64,000 nucleotides of DNA from NCBI GenBank assembly GCA_036877525.1, contig JAZGTH010000059.1, forward strand, positions 8,308,501 to 8,372,500, given 5' to 3'. This stretch comes from Chromobotia macracanthus. Its lineage: Eukaryota; Chordata; Actinopteri; Cypriniformes; Botiidae. The position numbers were made by a program, and so were the translations under genes. Of this stretch, positions 48,428-60,190 are shown in pieces (positions within the stretch are counted from its first letter, which is position 1; each line of letters opens with the position of its first letter). The notes beneath the pieces were generated by a model that was not told the DNA's origin, searched no databases, and saw only the letters and a program-made list of their open reading frames with translations.

Positions 48428-48754
48428 TCAGCTGCTTAACGTGTGTAAACGGAACAACAAATAATCCAGGGTTAAAACATAGCCCTGATCAAGCCACTGA
48501 GTCACAGGACAGCCTGGAGAAACACTGTCATTCATGAATACAGTGATCTTGTGTGACTCTGGAGGGCGGTCGGGGTTACAGGGCTGGTGGCTGAGTACTC
48601 CACAATAACATTCATCATGGACTGAGCACTGAAGTGGGCAGCTCTCCGTGTGCAAACCCTTCATTCTGCACCAGTGACAGCCCAGCGAAGGGGAATAATG
48701 GAGCTCACACTCACCTATCATCTGGCCATCACTGTTATCATACCCCTCTTTCAT
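48428..48754 (-). pseudogene. cysteine-rich coding-like block in erbb4 intron 7, unassigned
   Basis: A minus-strand open frame of 108 codons lies between erbb4 exons 7 and 8. Its middle reads GECELHYSPSLGCHWCRMKG, then LHTESCPLQCSVHDECYCGV and LSHQPCNPDRPPESHK, with nine cysteines in about 75 residues and mostly C/G or balanced third positions. The CxWC and ECxCG spacing recalls small extracellular disulfide modules such as PSI-type domains, but I cannot name the family. A good acceptor (ctgtcactggtgcag, exon would start at 48672) has the wrong phase to be spliced after erbb4 exon 7 in this frame. A relic of an unrelated gene or retrocopy is the likeliest reading. Confidence 0.3.
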
Positions 48755-48859
48755 TCTGTCCCTGTATTCTCTTACTTTTTGTCTGTATTCACTCCTCTTC
48801 AGAGCAGTCAGATCAGGTCACAGGAAACTTTCTTCACTTCAGTGAAAAATACACAAGAT

Positions 48860-49225
48860 TTCTATCTCTGTAATTACCCCATACTCTTTCATTTCTCACA
48901 AGCTTCATTCTTTTTTCTCTCTTTTCATTCCATTTATTCATTCTTTATTGCTCTGCCTTCCTTTTATCTGTCCATCTTCTGTTCTTCCTTTCTTCACTCT
49001 GCATTGCTTTTCTTCATTTGTTCATTTATACATTCTTAATTGCTACTCCTTTCTGTGTTTCATCCACCTTTCATTTCATTCCTTCCCTTATGTTCATTTA
49101 TTCCTTCTTTACTGTCCTTTCTTTCCATCTGTCTATTCCTTCCTTTCCTCTCCTCCTCCCTTCTTCATGTGTTCAGTTACTCATTCTTTATAGTCCTTTA
49201 TTCCTTCCTTCCTTCTTTTTGGATC
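48860..49225. repeat. degenerate pyrimidine-rich tract
   Basis: A T/C-rich stretch of imperfect TTCATTCTTT / CCTTCCTTT units, pyrimidine on the plus strand and so purine-rich in the erbb4 transcript. The phenylalanine/serine/leucine open frames across it are low complexity. Confidence 0.75.
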
Positions 49226-49504
49226 GCTGCCAGAGACAGGAAGCGGGAAGACTGGGTGTTAATGGGGGGAAACCAGAGGTCATGGACAGGAATGAGATTC
49301 AGCAGATATGATCACTCTCGGGGTTCACATGTGAACCGCACCACATCAGAGACTCAGAGGAGCGTGAGGACTCAGGTGCAGCCGATACGCCTCGTTTACG
49401 TTTAATCTCAAACATGCTTACACGCTTCCCCCGCCACCTGGTATCCACTTATGTATCAGCAGTTAGAATCGAGCACACAAGCATTGTGTTGGTGTTTTAC
49501 TTAC

Positions 49505-49646
49505 GTGGGCATTTTTTGACACAGAATGCTCCATAGGTGTACTTGGCCCGTGGGTTGTGCTCCAACTGGAAGGTGGTGGGGTTGTAGACGAAGGGCTGCG
49601 GGCACTGTGTCACACATGCACCGCTGTCATTAAAATTAGTGCAGGC
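49505..49646 (-). CDS. erbb4: erbb4 exon 7: dimerisation arm of domain II
   Basis: A 142-nt exon encodes ACTNFNDSGACVTQCPQPFV, then YNPTTFQLEHNPRAKYTYGA and FCVKKCP. The segment between CPQPFVYNPTTFQLE and NPRAKYTYG is the beta-hairpin dimerisation arm of ErbB receptors, which docks onto a partner when the receptor is extended and onto domain IV when tethered. The arm is intact and close to human ERBB4. NDS is a potential glycosylation site. The acceptor is ttgtgtccag and the donor gtaagt. The exon ends one base into the His codon shared with exon 8. Confidence 0.97.
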
Positions 49647-51102
49647 CTGGACACAAGCAAACAGCATTATTGACATCAAAACACACTTAATATTGACAGA
49701 TCTGGCAACCGATGTGTTGGCGCTCCTTTAGTCTCAATTTAGGACATTGTTGCAACCAACGAGTTGAAAGACAAAACTGCTACTAATAACAATTTATATA
49801 TCAGCTTTATCACAAAGTATCGGCAAGGGCTGTCACACTATCAAATTTTTACTACACTGTTTTCATGGTCAAAACAATTCATTAATTATTTTAAAATAAA
49901 TAATGCTTCCAGTTTCTTTAATTTTGTTATTTAGCTTTCTCTTTTTTGACCAATGAATCACTCAAAATTCAAGTGTGGGGAGGCAGAGAGAGAGTTTGTA
50001 GCCACTGTGGCTCTTAAGGCAACATGTCAAACGGGTGCAACAGTGCCACCTACTGTGTTGGAGTGTCAAGATATTGGCACTGAATTATTTGCAATATCAT
50101 CATATGTGTAGTATTAACAGGATCAATAATCATGATTATTATTATTGTTATTGTCAAAACTGGTATATTGGGACACCACTATCAACTAAAACTTTATAAA
50201 AGCAATGATGGAGTAATACAGCTAATAAATAACAACTACTCCAGCATAGATTCATCTCCTTGCTTAGCTCCTGAGTCGCAAAACATGCGAGAATGCTACG
50301 TTTTCTGCCTTGAAGTTGCTGAGATGTAAAAAAATGGAAAGGCATTGATCCAAGCCCTGATGCCTGCCGCGAAAGTGCATTTTCAATTACAAGAGAACAA
50401 TTGAGAAGTACAATATCAATGATTACAGCTGAGGATAACTAATTAAAATACGGAGAGGTGCGATAAATCGCTTTTCCGAGAGCCAGAGGAGCGAAGAGCA
50501 GTTGGAGACAGTCGGGATCTGCCCAGGCAGCCCGTAACAAAAGAGCCACAGAGGTGTGGCCCCATTCTCATTCACAGCAAGGTATTGTGGGAGGAAATGA
50601 GATTTTAATGGTATCTCTGGTGCAAAGAACGTTTCCTATAGGGAGATTTTTTGGTCAAAAGCGAGTCATCTGTAGGCAACATGGATCTCTTTTACAGACG
50701 TGCGTATCACATCTGAACAAAACCTGGCAGATAAGGTGAGGGCACAGGAATACGTCTGGCGCCACTACTGAATGAATTTTGCAGTTGAGGTTTATGGGAT
50801 GGCTGAGAAGTGAACAGACAGGTTTTGACGATGTGTATCTGTGTGTGTTTGTTATAAAATGGTGTAGCGTACTGAAAAGTGTTGTAGGTAAGTATTTATT
50901 AGTAGTAGAACTAACTAGAACTAGTGATCAGTTAGTTACAGGTACCTCTAAGTGGAGTGTGTAGTCATTTGTAAACAGTTAGGGTTAAAGTGTGGGTGAG
51001 GGTTAGGTTATATTGTTTATAACTAGCTTTGTATAAAAACAATGCAAGTTTATGTCCCCATTTAGACTGATAAGTGAGTGTATGTAGGTAAGGCAGACAT
51101 AC

Positions 51103-51221
51103 AAAGCAGTCGGTGTCCTTGGGGCCCGAACAACCTCCGGCACACTCACGATGACAACAGTCACTGACGTAAGGCCCAAAACAGCGGCCATCACACTGCT
51201 CAGCACACACTGTCTTTGTCA
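51103..51221 (-). CDS. erbb4: erbb4 exon 6: domain II cysteine modules
   Basis: A 119-nt exon encodes [20 protein letters not shown], then [19 protein letters not shown], almost identical to human ERBB4 ([37 protein letters not shown]). These small disulfide modules form the rod leading to the dimerisation arm. The donor is gtatgt, slightly off consensus. The acceptor's pyrimidine tract is a CT dinucleotide repeat (51222-51252). The exon ends in phase 0. Confidence 0.97.
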
Positions 51222-51777
51222 CTGAGAGAGAGAGTGAGAGAGAGACAGAGACAAAGGCTATTAGTAAAAGATGCATTACCCAGCTCAGAAAAAACAGCAA
51301 GTATAACAAACAGTATAACTAATGTCATTTTGTGTGTACTGCGAGTAAACAAAACCCTGGCCAGGGAGAACATGTGGAGACATGTGGTCTCTTAGCAGCC
51401 GCAAAAACTGCTTTCCTCTTTCTGCTAGTGATATTCACAGTAATGAATGCAGACATTTACAGTAATTTCCACCATATGGCATGCAGAATGTATCTCCAGT
51501 GTCCCACCTAAATGAGCTCCAGACTCTTTTCTAAAACAAGACCAGAAATATACCTGATGCAACTGCAGAGGCAAACGCCTGGCAGACGGACTGCAAGCTT
51601 TCTGTTTAACATACCTCATACCTGTGCTGCTGTGATGGCAACCAACTTACTGCTCAGGGGGCTACAGAATGACTACAGATGTGGAACTATTCAGGTGGCT
51701 GCCTATAAACACGCCAGTCTTAATGAAACTGATCAGCGAGATTCTGTTTTCAAAAGGATGAAGCTGGCCACTGGTTT

Positions 51778-52060
51778 CCCAGCTAACAATTTTAGGTTGT
51801 AAGAACTTTTCCCTGACGTTTACATGTTGGACTAAAATGAGGACTAAAAGGTTGTTTTGAAAGTTCTAAGTTCTACTCAAAACATCCAGTTTTAGACGTT
51901 GTATTAACATTATTGCTTGGTTATTCAAGCTTTAATTTCTGTAACATTTTTAAACAACCCAAGAATAATGTCTTTGATATATGTGATATATACCTTTAAA
52001 GAACGTTTTTGATAACTTTGAGATAACTTCCAGACAACACAATGTTCTTTGTTAGCTGGG
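51778..52060. mobile_element. MITE, CCCAGCTAAC family, copy 10
   Basis: Reverse orientation, both ends intact: CCCAGCTAACAATTTTAGG and CTTTGTTAGCTGGG. Located in intron 5. Confidence 0.85.
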
Positions 52061-53546
52061 TTACTCCAAAGTCCACACAGATCTTTCAGCCTGTGCTCGA
52101 CTGTGTGTGTTTATGTGTTGTGAGCTGTGCATGTATAATGGTGTAATTGGATTTGCACAGCAGCATTTGTATTTTCATGCCTGTTCAGGTCACACAACCT
52201 CTTGTTAGTGCGTATAAATCCATTATCCAGAGTTCATAAGACTTTAAGTGTGACGGGATTCAGTAGATGACATGAAATTTAAACCAGTGACATCATTGTC
52301 CAGTGTGACATGCTATTATACTAATACAAAACCACTCAATAACATTTTGTGATCCCTGTATAATAATTGAACATGCAGTTTGTATGGCGTCACATTTATT
52401 AAGAGAAGTCGTGGAATACACAGCACAGAACTGTAGATCTACATTATGAAAATCAAATCCATATTTTCACACATTAATAACACCGACTGGTGTTACACTG
52501 GACACTTCTTCTCTAAACATTACACGAGTTTTATCCGTACAATCACAGCCTTGCTCCTCATGAAGACATGCAGAGCGGAGGATGGTTTATTATAAACAGT
52601 TCACATTCTCAACACATTACTGCACAAGACATGCATGGAAATTTTCATGTGAAAAGACTGAAAGTTGAGTTGACCTTCCTCTATAATACCACAGCCATTT
52701 ACAGCCACGCAACCCATTACTGCACACAGACCAAATGGCCTATTTTATCAACACAAAAAGACATTTTATTGAACTAAAGACCCACTCACAGGAGCAATGA
52801 CGTGTTTTCATTTGCCATGAAATGCTTTTTAAAAACATACACCATCAATCTGATAAAATAAACTGAATGCTATAAAACGAACTACTGATGTTCTAAGAAC
52901 TTCATTAGCAGCTTAACGGCCGTGTTTTATAGACACAAACACATTTTAGGTCAAGAACGGCTTCTCTTATTTAGATATAATCCCCGTTTAGCAATTAACA
53001 GATTGATGCCAAATGTAATTATGCTTGAAAAAAATCATTATTAAAATAGGCTAGATTGAAATATTTACTCTGTAAGCACCGAGTTGGAGAGAAATAAACA
53101 TTTAAGTCGAAATGGCAGGGAAACAAAAGCAAAAATCTGACAGGAATGCTTAATGCGCCCAACTTTGTAAATAGCTTCATTAGTGTAAAACGGAACTCAA
53201 ATCTATTTCACAGTTGCTCAGTTACTCCATTACTTCATCCTTATCATTTGGCCAATTAAGACTACTCAAGCTAGGCGGCTGGCGGCGGGGCGAGCTACGG
53301 ATTTAACCACTGTGACGCTCCATGGTGAGAGAACAGAGGTGAAGAGGGCGAGATGAGAGGAGAGAGAGCTGATAGGATTTATCTGACATACAGTGTCTTT
53401 GTGCAGGAAATGCAAAGACTCGCTTATGGCTATCTAAATGAGAATCAGAATATACTAGAGATAGGGAGGGGCAGAGAGAGAGAAACACACATGTAAAATT
53501 AACATTATCTTGTGGGGAAATGGAGGAAAAATGTACCGATTCATGT

Positions 53547-53830
53547 CCCAGCTAACAATTTTGGGTTGTAAGAACATTGCCCTAATGTTCCATGAAGTAA
53601 AAAACTTTAGAGATGCTATTTTGAATGTTCTTGGAACATTTAAAACATCCAGTTTTTTAGACGTTATTATTAACGTTTGTATTAACGTTATTGCTTGGTT
53701 ATAGAATGTTATTCAAACATTTGAATTCTGTAATGTTAACTTAAGAATATTGACGTTTCTGCAAGAGTTTTTAATAACTTTGAGAACTTTTAGAGAACAT
53801 TAGCCAACATTCTACGAATGTTTTCCTGTT
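53547..53830. mobile_element. MITE, CCCAGCTAAC family, copy 11
   Basis: Reverse orientation; left end CCCAGCTAACAATTTTGGG intact, right end lost after TTTTCCTGTT. Located in intron 5. Confidence 0.75.
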
Positions 53831-55373
53831 CTGAATTCTTAAAGATGGAGTAAAAACAGAAGTGAATGAGAAAATGACAGAGTATGTTGGCACCCAGATG
53901 GAGAGAATAAAATTACAGGGACCTCTGAGAAGAGAGAAGCAGAGAGAAGCATTATGATTAATTATGGTGTATTTGAGTGGAAAAAGACTCGTATTGCTCA
54001 TTCGACCTGCCAAATTTTACTGTGCAGAGAAGTCTATAAAAATGATTGTCCATTAAGTAAATGGCTATATCCTCAGGTAGTACAAATTTCAGGTACACAA
54101 CATTTTTTCCTGCAATTCCGTAAATTTTATATTAGGAACGACAATGAAATTGCTCAGCACATCTACATGGTAATATTACTGTGGTTACAAGTACACGTCA
54201 GCATTCAGCTTCCTGAGGTTTCAACCTGGGAAGCTTTATAAACAATATTAAAGGAATGTCCATCTACCCCGGCTCTGTTCTTGTCTGCTTTTTGTTTTGG
54301 TCTAAGTAATCCATTTCAAAAATTGTTTTTTAATAACTTAGTTTTCTAATCAAATAAATTAATATGTTGGCACAATTACACTGAAATCTTCAGATTAAAA
54401 GACTTTTACGATCATAAGAAACATTTTTTGTTATGTTATCCTATCTTTTGACAGGTAGCGTACATGATCTGGATGTCCAAACATCTTTTTAGCAGGTTCA
54501 GATGGTTTCTTGTTGCCGTTTTCTGTGCAATGTAACTAAAAACGGTCAGATTTCCAAAAAGTGCATGTGTGCCCTCTGTCTGGCACAACAGAGGAGCAAA
54601 TCATCCACAATATCTGTCTAGTGGTTTGTGAGCAGCTTAGAAACCTCTAGCTCATGCTAACAACACAACATCATGCAAATTATATTGCGCTTGAGTTTCC
54701 AATTTCCAAAACCATTTCGTCCCATTTTTTGCGTGCAAAATATTTAATTCGAGGTGAGTGTTTTGGTTTTAAAGACGGATCTGTATCACTGCATTAGCGC
54801 ACTTTTAGAGGCGGCGGTAATGACATGTTTTCAACTTAGCGCCTGGTCGCATGATGAGAGCGTGTCGAGGGAAATCAGAGTTACGGCGCGTTGTGATCGA
54901 GCTCGTTGAGAGGAACCCTGAAAATTCAGCTACGTGTGAGAGTTTGAGGGACCTGAAGTAATTAATCTCGACAGTTTTAAGTGCAGCTGGTTTCCGCTGC
55001 TACAGGTGAGAGCAGAGGGAGAGTTGGGCCGCCCGCCCCTCTGCAGTTATCCTCCAGTGAGTGGGAGGAGGCGTGCCGTGGCCTGCTGGAGGTGCCATCA
55101 CCGGGTCTGTGGAGAAAGCTGGAGAACTCTCACAGAATGGAATGACTCTTCTCTAAATCTATGCATTCAAAATATTCATGCATAAAAATATAAAGGAGCT
55201 ACTTCTCTTGGTTGCTTGGTTATTCCATATAACAATATAAACTATACTGCATGTAATTCCAGAATAAAGTAATTATGCACTGTTGTGGAGAAGTGGTAGT
55301 GTGGATGACTACTTACCATTACTAAAAACAAATATCAGTCTATATACATTATATAGTCACTACTAATACTTAC

Positions 55374-55439
55374 AGCTTTGACACTGGTTCTCCTTTGGTC
55401 CCCAACAGCGTCCATTACATGCTCTGTGACACCTTTGAC
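55374..55439 (-). CDS. erbb4: erbb4 exon 5: start of cysteine-rich domain II
   Basis: A 66-nt exon encodes the first furin-like cysteine module: QRCHRACNGRCWGPKENQCQS. Human ERBB4 has [21 protein letters not shown] here. The five visible cysteines keep the family spacing. The acceptor is ggtggcag and the donor gtaagt. Both junction codons are split: the cysteine shared with exon 4 and a leucine shared with exon 6. The flanking introns are long (2.5 and 4.2 kb). Confidence 0.96.
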
Positions 55440-56519
55440 CTGCCACCAAAAACAACATTAATACTTAGTCAGTGTATAACACTATTCAAACTTCCATAAT
55501 CTTTCATGTGAAAAGGAATATTTAAAGTGTAGTGCAGGATCTGATGAAATTCACTGAAAATTGATTAATTCAAGATTTTTTTTTTTTTATTTGTCATGTT
55601 CCTCTCATACACACAGACCCTGATAAAATTCACTCACAACTTTTGGGCATTAGAAAACATTTTTAAACAATACTGGATTTGTTATAAACAGACATAAAAG
55701 GGGCAGAGCTTGTGCAGAACTTTGTACATGATGGGTGTTTCTGCTGAGTTCCATACACAGATTCCAGGAGCCTGGACATAATGTTTTAACAAACAAAAAG
55801 AGGATGATTCAGACTCTGTTTCAGACAGAACTCAATCATACACACTCACTCTGTTCTGGTGAATTGGACAGAGCGATATCTGCCCTGACCTGTATCGAGA
55901 GGAGACAGTCCGTATGGCTTTGCTACACTCATCTGCTGGGCCGTTTTCTTTTCTCTGCCACTGAAACTTAATTGACTGTTGGGTAATTACGGTGTGAGTG
56001 TGTCTGACTGATGGAGTGTTGTCCTCGGTCTCTGTTCCACTTCACTTAAGAGTAATTATATTTGTGGCTTACTCACTTTACATGAACCAGGCACTTTTGA
56101 CTGTCTCCCCTTCTAATATGCCACCGGTTCTGCACTCTATTTTTTGGGGGGTTTCTCTCTCTGCTTCTGGTTTTCTGTCTAAGTCCTCTCAAATCCTCTG
56201 TCGTTTGCTGTTCACATAGTGTCTTATATGGGATTCTGGGATTGGGCTGGCCCATTTCCTCTCTTAAAGGTACAGCTCACCCAATAAACAAAGTTCTGTC
56301 ATCATTTACTCACTCTTATACAATTAAACTATACACTAATTCACACTGTTAAGCTCCAAGAAGGCTCAATAAAAGCACTATATAAGTCAACAGCTTTTCT
56401 GTTTTCTGAAAGTCTTGTGTGAGGAACAGACTGAAATACAAGCATATAAAAGCGAGCACCCACACCTCTTTCACACTTTTTCAACCATTTTTTTGGCAAG
56501 AGAAAAATGCAAGAGAAAA

Positions 56520-56791
56520 CCCGGCTAACAATTTTAGGTTGTAAGAACATTTCTCTAACGTTTTCTTAAGTAAACAACATTAAAAATGTTCAAAGTTCTA
56601 GGATTGCTCAAAATGGCCTTATTTTAGACATTGTAATAACATTATTGCCGGTTTAGGAACATTATTCAAACCTCTTCCTTCTGTAATGTTTTTCAAATTT
56701 TAAAAAGGTTCTACTAATATTACTGCAAAAACGTTGCATGATAACTTTGAGAGAACTTTTAGAGCATGTTAGCCAACATTCCCTGTTAGCT
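56520..56791. mobile_element. MITE, CCCAGCTAAC family, copy 12
   Basis: Reverse orientation; starts CCCGGCTAACAATTTTAGG and ends TTCCCTGTTAGCT. Located in intron 4. Confidence 0.8.
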
Positions 56792-57923
56792 AAGAAGAGA
56801 AGTACAAGGGAGCACATCTGCTTCCCACATTCAGGCACATTTCACTAAAGAAACGAGTCAAACTCGTGTTCATTTTCAATAACACAAAAGGTGGAACCAT
56901 TCCACACATCAAAGACTGAGCTGAAATGAGACCATCACCTTGCACATGGCTCAAGGTCTTAGTGTTTACACTGGCCATCAAGATTATACAGCTGCTTCAG
57001 GTCTAATCTGAAGATTAAATATATTGGAAAAAGTAATTGATAAACATTGGTGGGAAGGGCAGAACTGCATTTTAATGGGCAGAAGGTGCATTAGTAATTC
57101 CTTGAGGTTTTTGTACAGGCAATGTAAATAACCTCACTAAATAACTAAATCAAATCAATGAAGATGCCCCCTCCCTCAAAACAACAAGAGATTGTGTGCT
57201 CATAGTGGATTTCAGATCAGAGAGAACGGATCAAAGATTGATTGAAATCAGATTAGAGGGTGTGCGTCGAAACCATAATTTTTATCTGTGTCTGCATCTT
57301 TTACAACAACTAAATTATGTTACGCCACTAATAATGTTACGCCAAATACAAATGTACAAATGTATTTCTTGGACATACACAATAAAAGGAGGCTACAATG
57401 CATTTGACCTTAAAGGGGTCCAAGTTATGTCTTAATGTGTTGGGGTGCACAACAATAAGTGTTTATTCTTTTTCAAAAAAACACGTTCTTTTTCACGTAT
57501 TTTACCTTTGCTCTACACTGCTGTTTCCATTTGCATAAAAACGGACTGTTGAGTTCATGGTTCTACAAAGCCAGGATGGTTAGCTGGCACAGTGTGTTTT
57601 AATTGGCTAACTGACTCGTGTACGTTGTCCAGAAATGTCATCGAGTTGACATTGGGGGCGGACTTTATTCAAATTATGGGAATCATGACGTCACAAACTC
57701 AGGAAGAAGATAGCTGTAGTTCATTTCAGACACTTATTATAGTGCTTAACACGTGATTTCGGTTAAAGAAAATCTCACTCTGCTGTGAACTTTGAGCGTT
57801 GTAACTTCGCAGATATTGTTTATGCTCAACCAGCAACATTACACACTAACTGCAACACATAATAGGACTTCTTTAAAGCAAACATTGCCATCCATAAAAA
57901 AAATTGATTGGTGGAATACTCAC

Positions 57924-58055
57924 AGGAGCTGCTGCTATTGGACGGCACAACCAGGTGATCAGGGCGGGCGTTCTTCACTATGTCCTGCCAGTGGATGGTA
58001 TCAGCATGACACAGGAACTTGTTCTGGTCCACGTACACCCCTCCATTCAGAATTT
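57924..58055 (-). CDS. erbb4: erbb4 exon 4: end of ectodomain I
   Basis: This exon encodes the end of the first ligand-binding L domain: [16 protein letters not shown], then [16 protein letters not shown], ending PSNSSSSC, where the cysteine codon is completed by the next exon. It aligns clearly with human ERBB4 exon 4 ([26 protein letters not shown]). It has 132 nt against 135 in human, one codon fewer in the variable linker before domain II. The acceptor is ttctaacag and the donor is gtgagt. It starts with two bases that complete a split codon (probably Glu) from exon 3, which is outside the window. NSS near the end is a potential N-glycosylation site. Confidence 0.96.
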
Positions 58056-60094
58056 CTGTTAGAACACAGAGATAATGGAAGCACTTTAAAGACCTACGTC
58101 AGTGGGGTGTATCGTCTGAGTGAGGGTGAACTCATCAATGTCTTGCTTTCAAAACCTCAAACTTTCAGACAGCAGGGTGAGGCTCTCTGGAGGGTAAAGA
58201 CAATACAAAAATAATTTGAGGTCTGCACACAATGACTCATTTTGACCCTCCAGTGTCACTGCCGACCTACTTCTGTTGCGCGAGATTCCCCCAAACAGGT
58301 TAGTCAGCTAAACCCCCCTATTCCTGGAATTCACAGTCGCATTTGACAAATCCAACTCCTATGGCTGTTATTAATAACATTAATCTATTTCTGTTTTGAT
58401 TTGGCCCCTCAGAGAGACAGCTACTCTCAGCAGATCTGAGCTGAGGCAAGGAAGTAATTACATTCCCTGACATTGTCAGATCTGTCTCAGATTTGGAACT
58501 CCGGCATTCCGGACAGCAGCGCTAAAAGGTTTGTAATTTCATTGTATCTGCGGGGAGATGCTTCTCAATCCTTAGTCCTAATATGCATTATTCTGCCTCA
58601 CATGGATCGCTGGATTTGGATAGAAATCAATCTGGTTTTCCCCTCCTAAAGCTTTCATAAGTAAGATGTCCCTGTGTGAGCACAATGGACACTACGAACG
58701 TTTGATCTTACAATTTCTCAGATAGCAGTGTCTGGAGTAGACAGTACCCTTGCCTGGGTAGACAAAACAGTGGAGAGCTTTATAGCAGATTTGCATGATT
58801 TAAAGTCGTGGATTTCTCTTTAGCGGCTGTGTGCGATTAGACCAGATGAGACATATTTATAACCACGGGCCATCTAAAAAAAACTGATAATAGCCTAACA
58901 AAAGCTTGATTAAACCATACTGCATGGATGATTGGCGACGTTGTTATTGTGTATTTCCTTTCTTTCTACAGGGCATCGCGAAACCTGTCGCTCAGTGGAT
59001 AAATTAATTTTAGCGTTGCATCTGTCTGGCATGCTGGGGGGGCTGAACGCAAGCTCTCCTAAACACTCCTAGAGGCAAGAATTAGAGAAACAAATAAATA
59101 CAATGTCACGTAAACTCAACGTGGGGTCTACAGACAGCCTGACCTACTGAAGGAAAGCAGGAGACCCCTCTTTCTCTCACACACACACACATTTATCTAA
59201 ATGAGGACATTCCACAGACTTTTGTTTTATACACAGCTTTTATAAAAAAACATAACCAAACCCACACTCTGACCCTACCAGAAAACTTTCTGCATTTTTA
59301 CAATTAAAAAAACCCTTTATTTACTATATTTTTATAGCATTTTTACAAATAAGGAAGTATAAATTTGTCCCTAATATGTAGTAAGTAAACCCAAAACACA
59401 CACACTTCAAGAACCTTACACTTACTGAACCTCAGCGTGTACATCAGATAAGAGCACCTGAAGGAAGTGAATGCATAACTAAAGACACGTATGGCCAATC
59501 AAAACACTGATCAAACAAAAGCAGATAAGAGCAGATAATGTGTAGGAATTCACGGACTGATGCCAGCTCTTTCTGTACAACAGAAATTGATTCCTCAGAT
59601 GACAGGTGTACTGCAGACAGTCTACTGATGACCTGACCTTTTCCAAAATGTGTTTTTATGTACATGCGGTCCTCACATAAATCAGCTGTCCAGACACGGA
59701 GGACTGGCTCCACCCGGATCATCAATCATTTATGATAATGTGCTAAAAAATAATCAGCTTCATTTTTACCTTCATGCAGAGAAATCAGCACATCTGAAGC
59801 AACATGTATGAAAAGGTCGGTTTCAAAATATATTTATTTACATGCAGACATTATAGCCGGAAACAATGGCTCAATGCATGCATCACTGGATAAAAGCAGG
59901 AAACTTATTTACTTTTACAGCCATACAACAGACTTGCTTAAAAAACAATTAGTCACAGATTTAGATACAACATTTAGATATATTTTTAATATATGTCTAA
60001 TTGATTAAAAACAAATCTCCATCTCTAGTTCATCTTGTCTCTAGTAGCAGAATACAATGTCCGCTTGTAAATGCAGCTTTGTAGACTTGGTTTG

Positions 60095-60190
60095 TTGGCT
60101 CGCAAGGCAAAATGTTCAATGCTCTCGTCCTTTGTAAGTCACTTCGGATAAAAGCGTCTGCTAACTGACTAAATGTAAAATGACTAAATG
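60095..60190 (+). mobile_element. SINE tail fragment
   Basis: GTAAGTCACTTCGGATAAAA followed by GCGTCTGCTAACTGACTAAA is the conserved fish SINE/LINE 3' tail, with the final CTGACTAAATGTAAA unit partly duplicated. The tRNA-like head has decayed. Confidence 0.7.

Larger units (their letters stand above)
51222..55373 (-). other. erbb4 intron 5
   Basis: About 4.2 kb with two CCCAGCTAAC MITEs (51778-52060 and 53547-53830), a repeat-free AT-rich block at 52800-53250 that looks like candidate conserved noncoding sequence, and a CpG-rich patch at about 54838-55095 close to exon 5. No coding sequence was recognised. Confidence 0.7.
17501..58055 (-). other. erbb4: erbb4 gene body, exons 4-20 (partial gene)
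   Basis: This is the span of the recognised coding exons of an ErbB4 receptor tyrosine kinase, transcribed right to left. ErbB4 is a single-pass plasma-membrane receptor for neuregulins that dimerises, phosphorylates its tail and, in cleavable isoforms, releases an intracellular fragment. Seventeen exons total 2030 nt in one open frame. Exon sizes 66, 119, 142, 114, 127, 74, 91, 200, 133, 91, 155, 45, 133, 123, 99 and 186 equal the sizes I know for the family; exon 4 (132) is one codon shorter than the usual 135. Introns run from about 0.5 kb (18-19) to 4.5 kb (JM-b to TM). All splice sites are GT-AG. No frameshift or stop was found, so the gene looks intact in this window. Paralogue a or b is undetermined. 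Confidence 0.97.

Noticed and set aside
48880..49405. Phe/Ser/Leu-rich open frames of 81-129 codons resembling membrane proteins
   Set aside because: They read through a degenerate pyrimidine-rich tract in all three frames, which makes any frame look hydrophobic.
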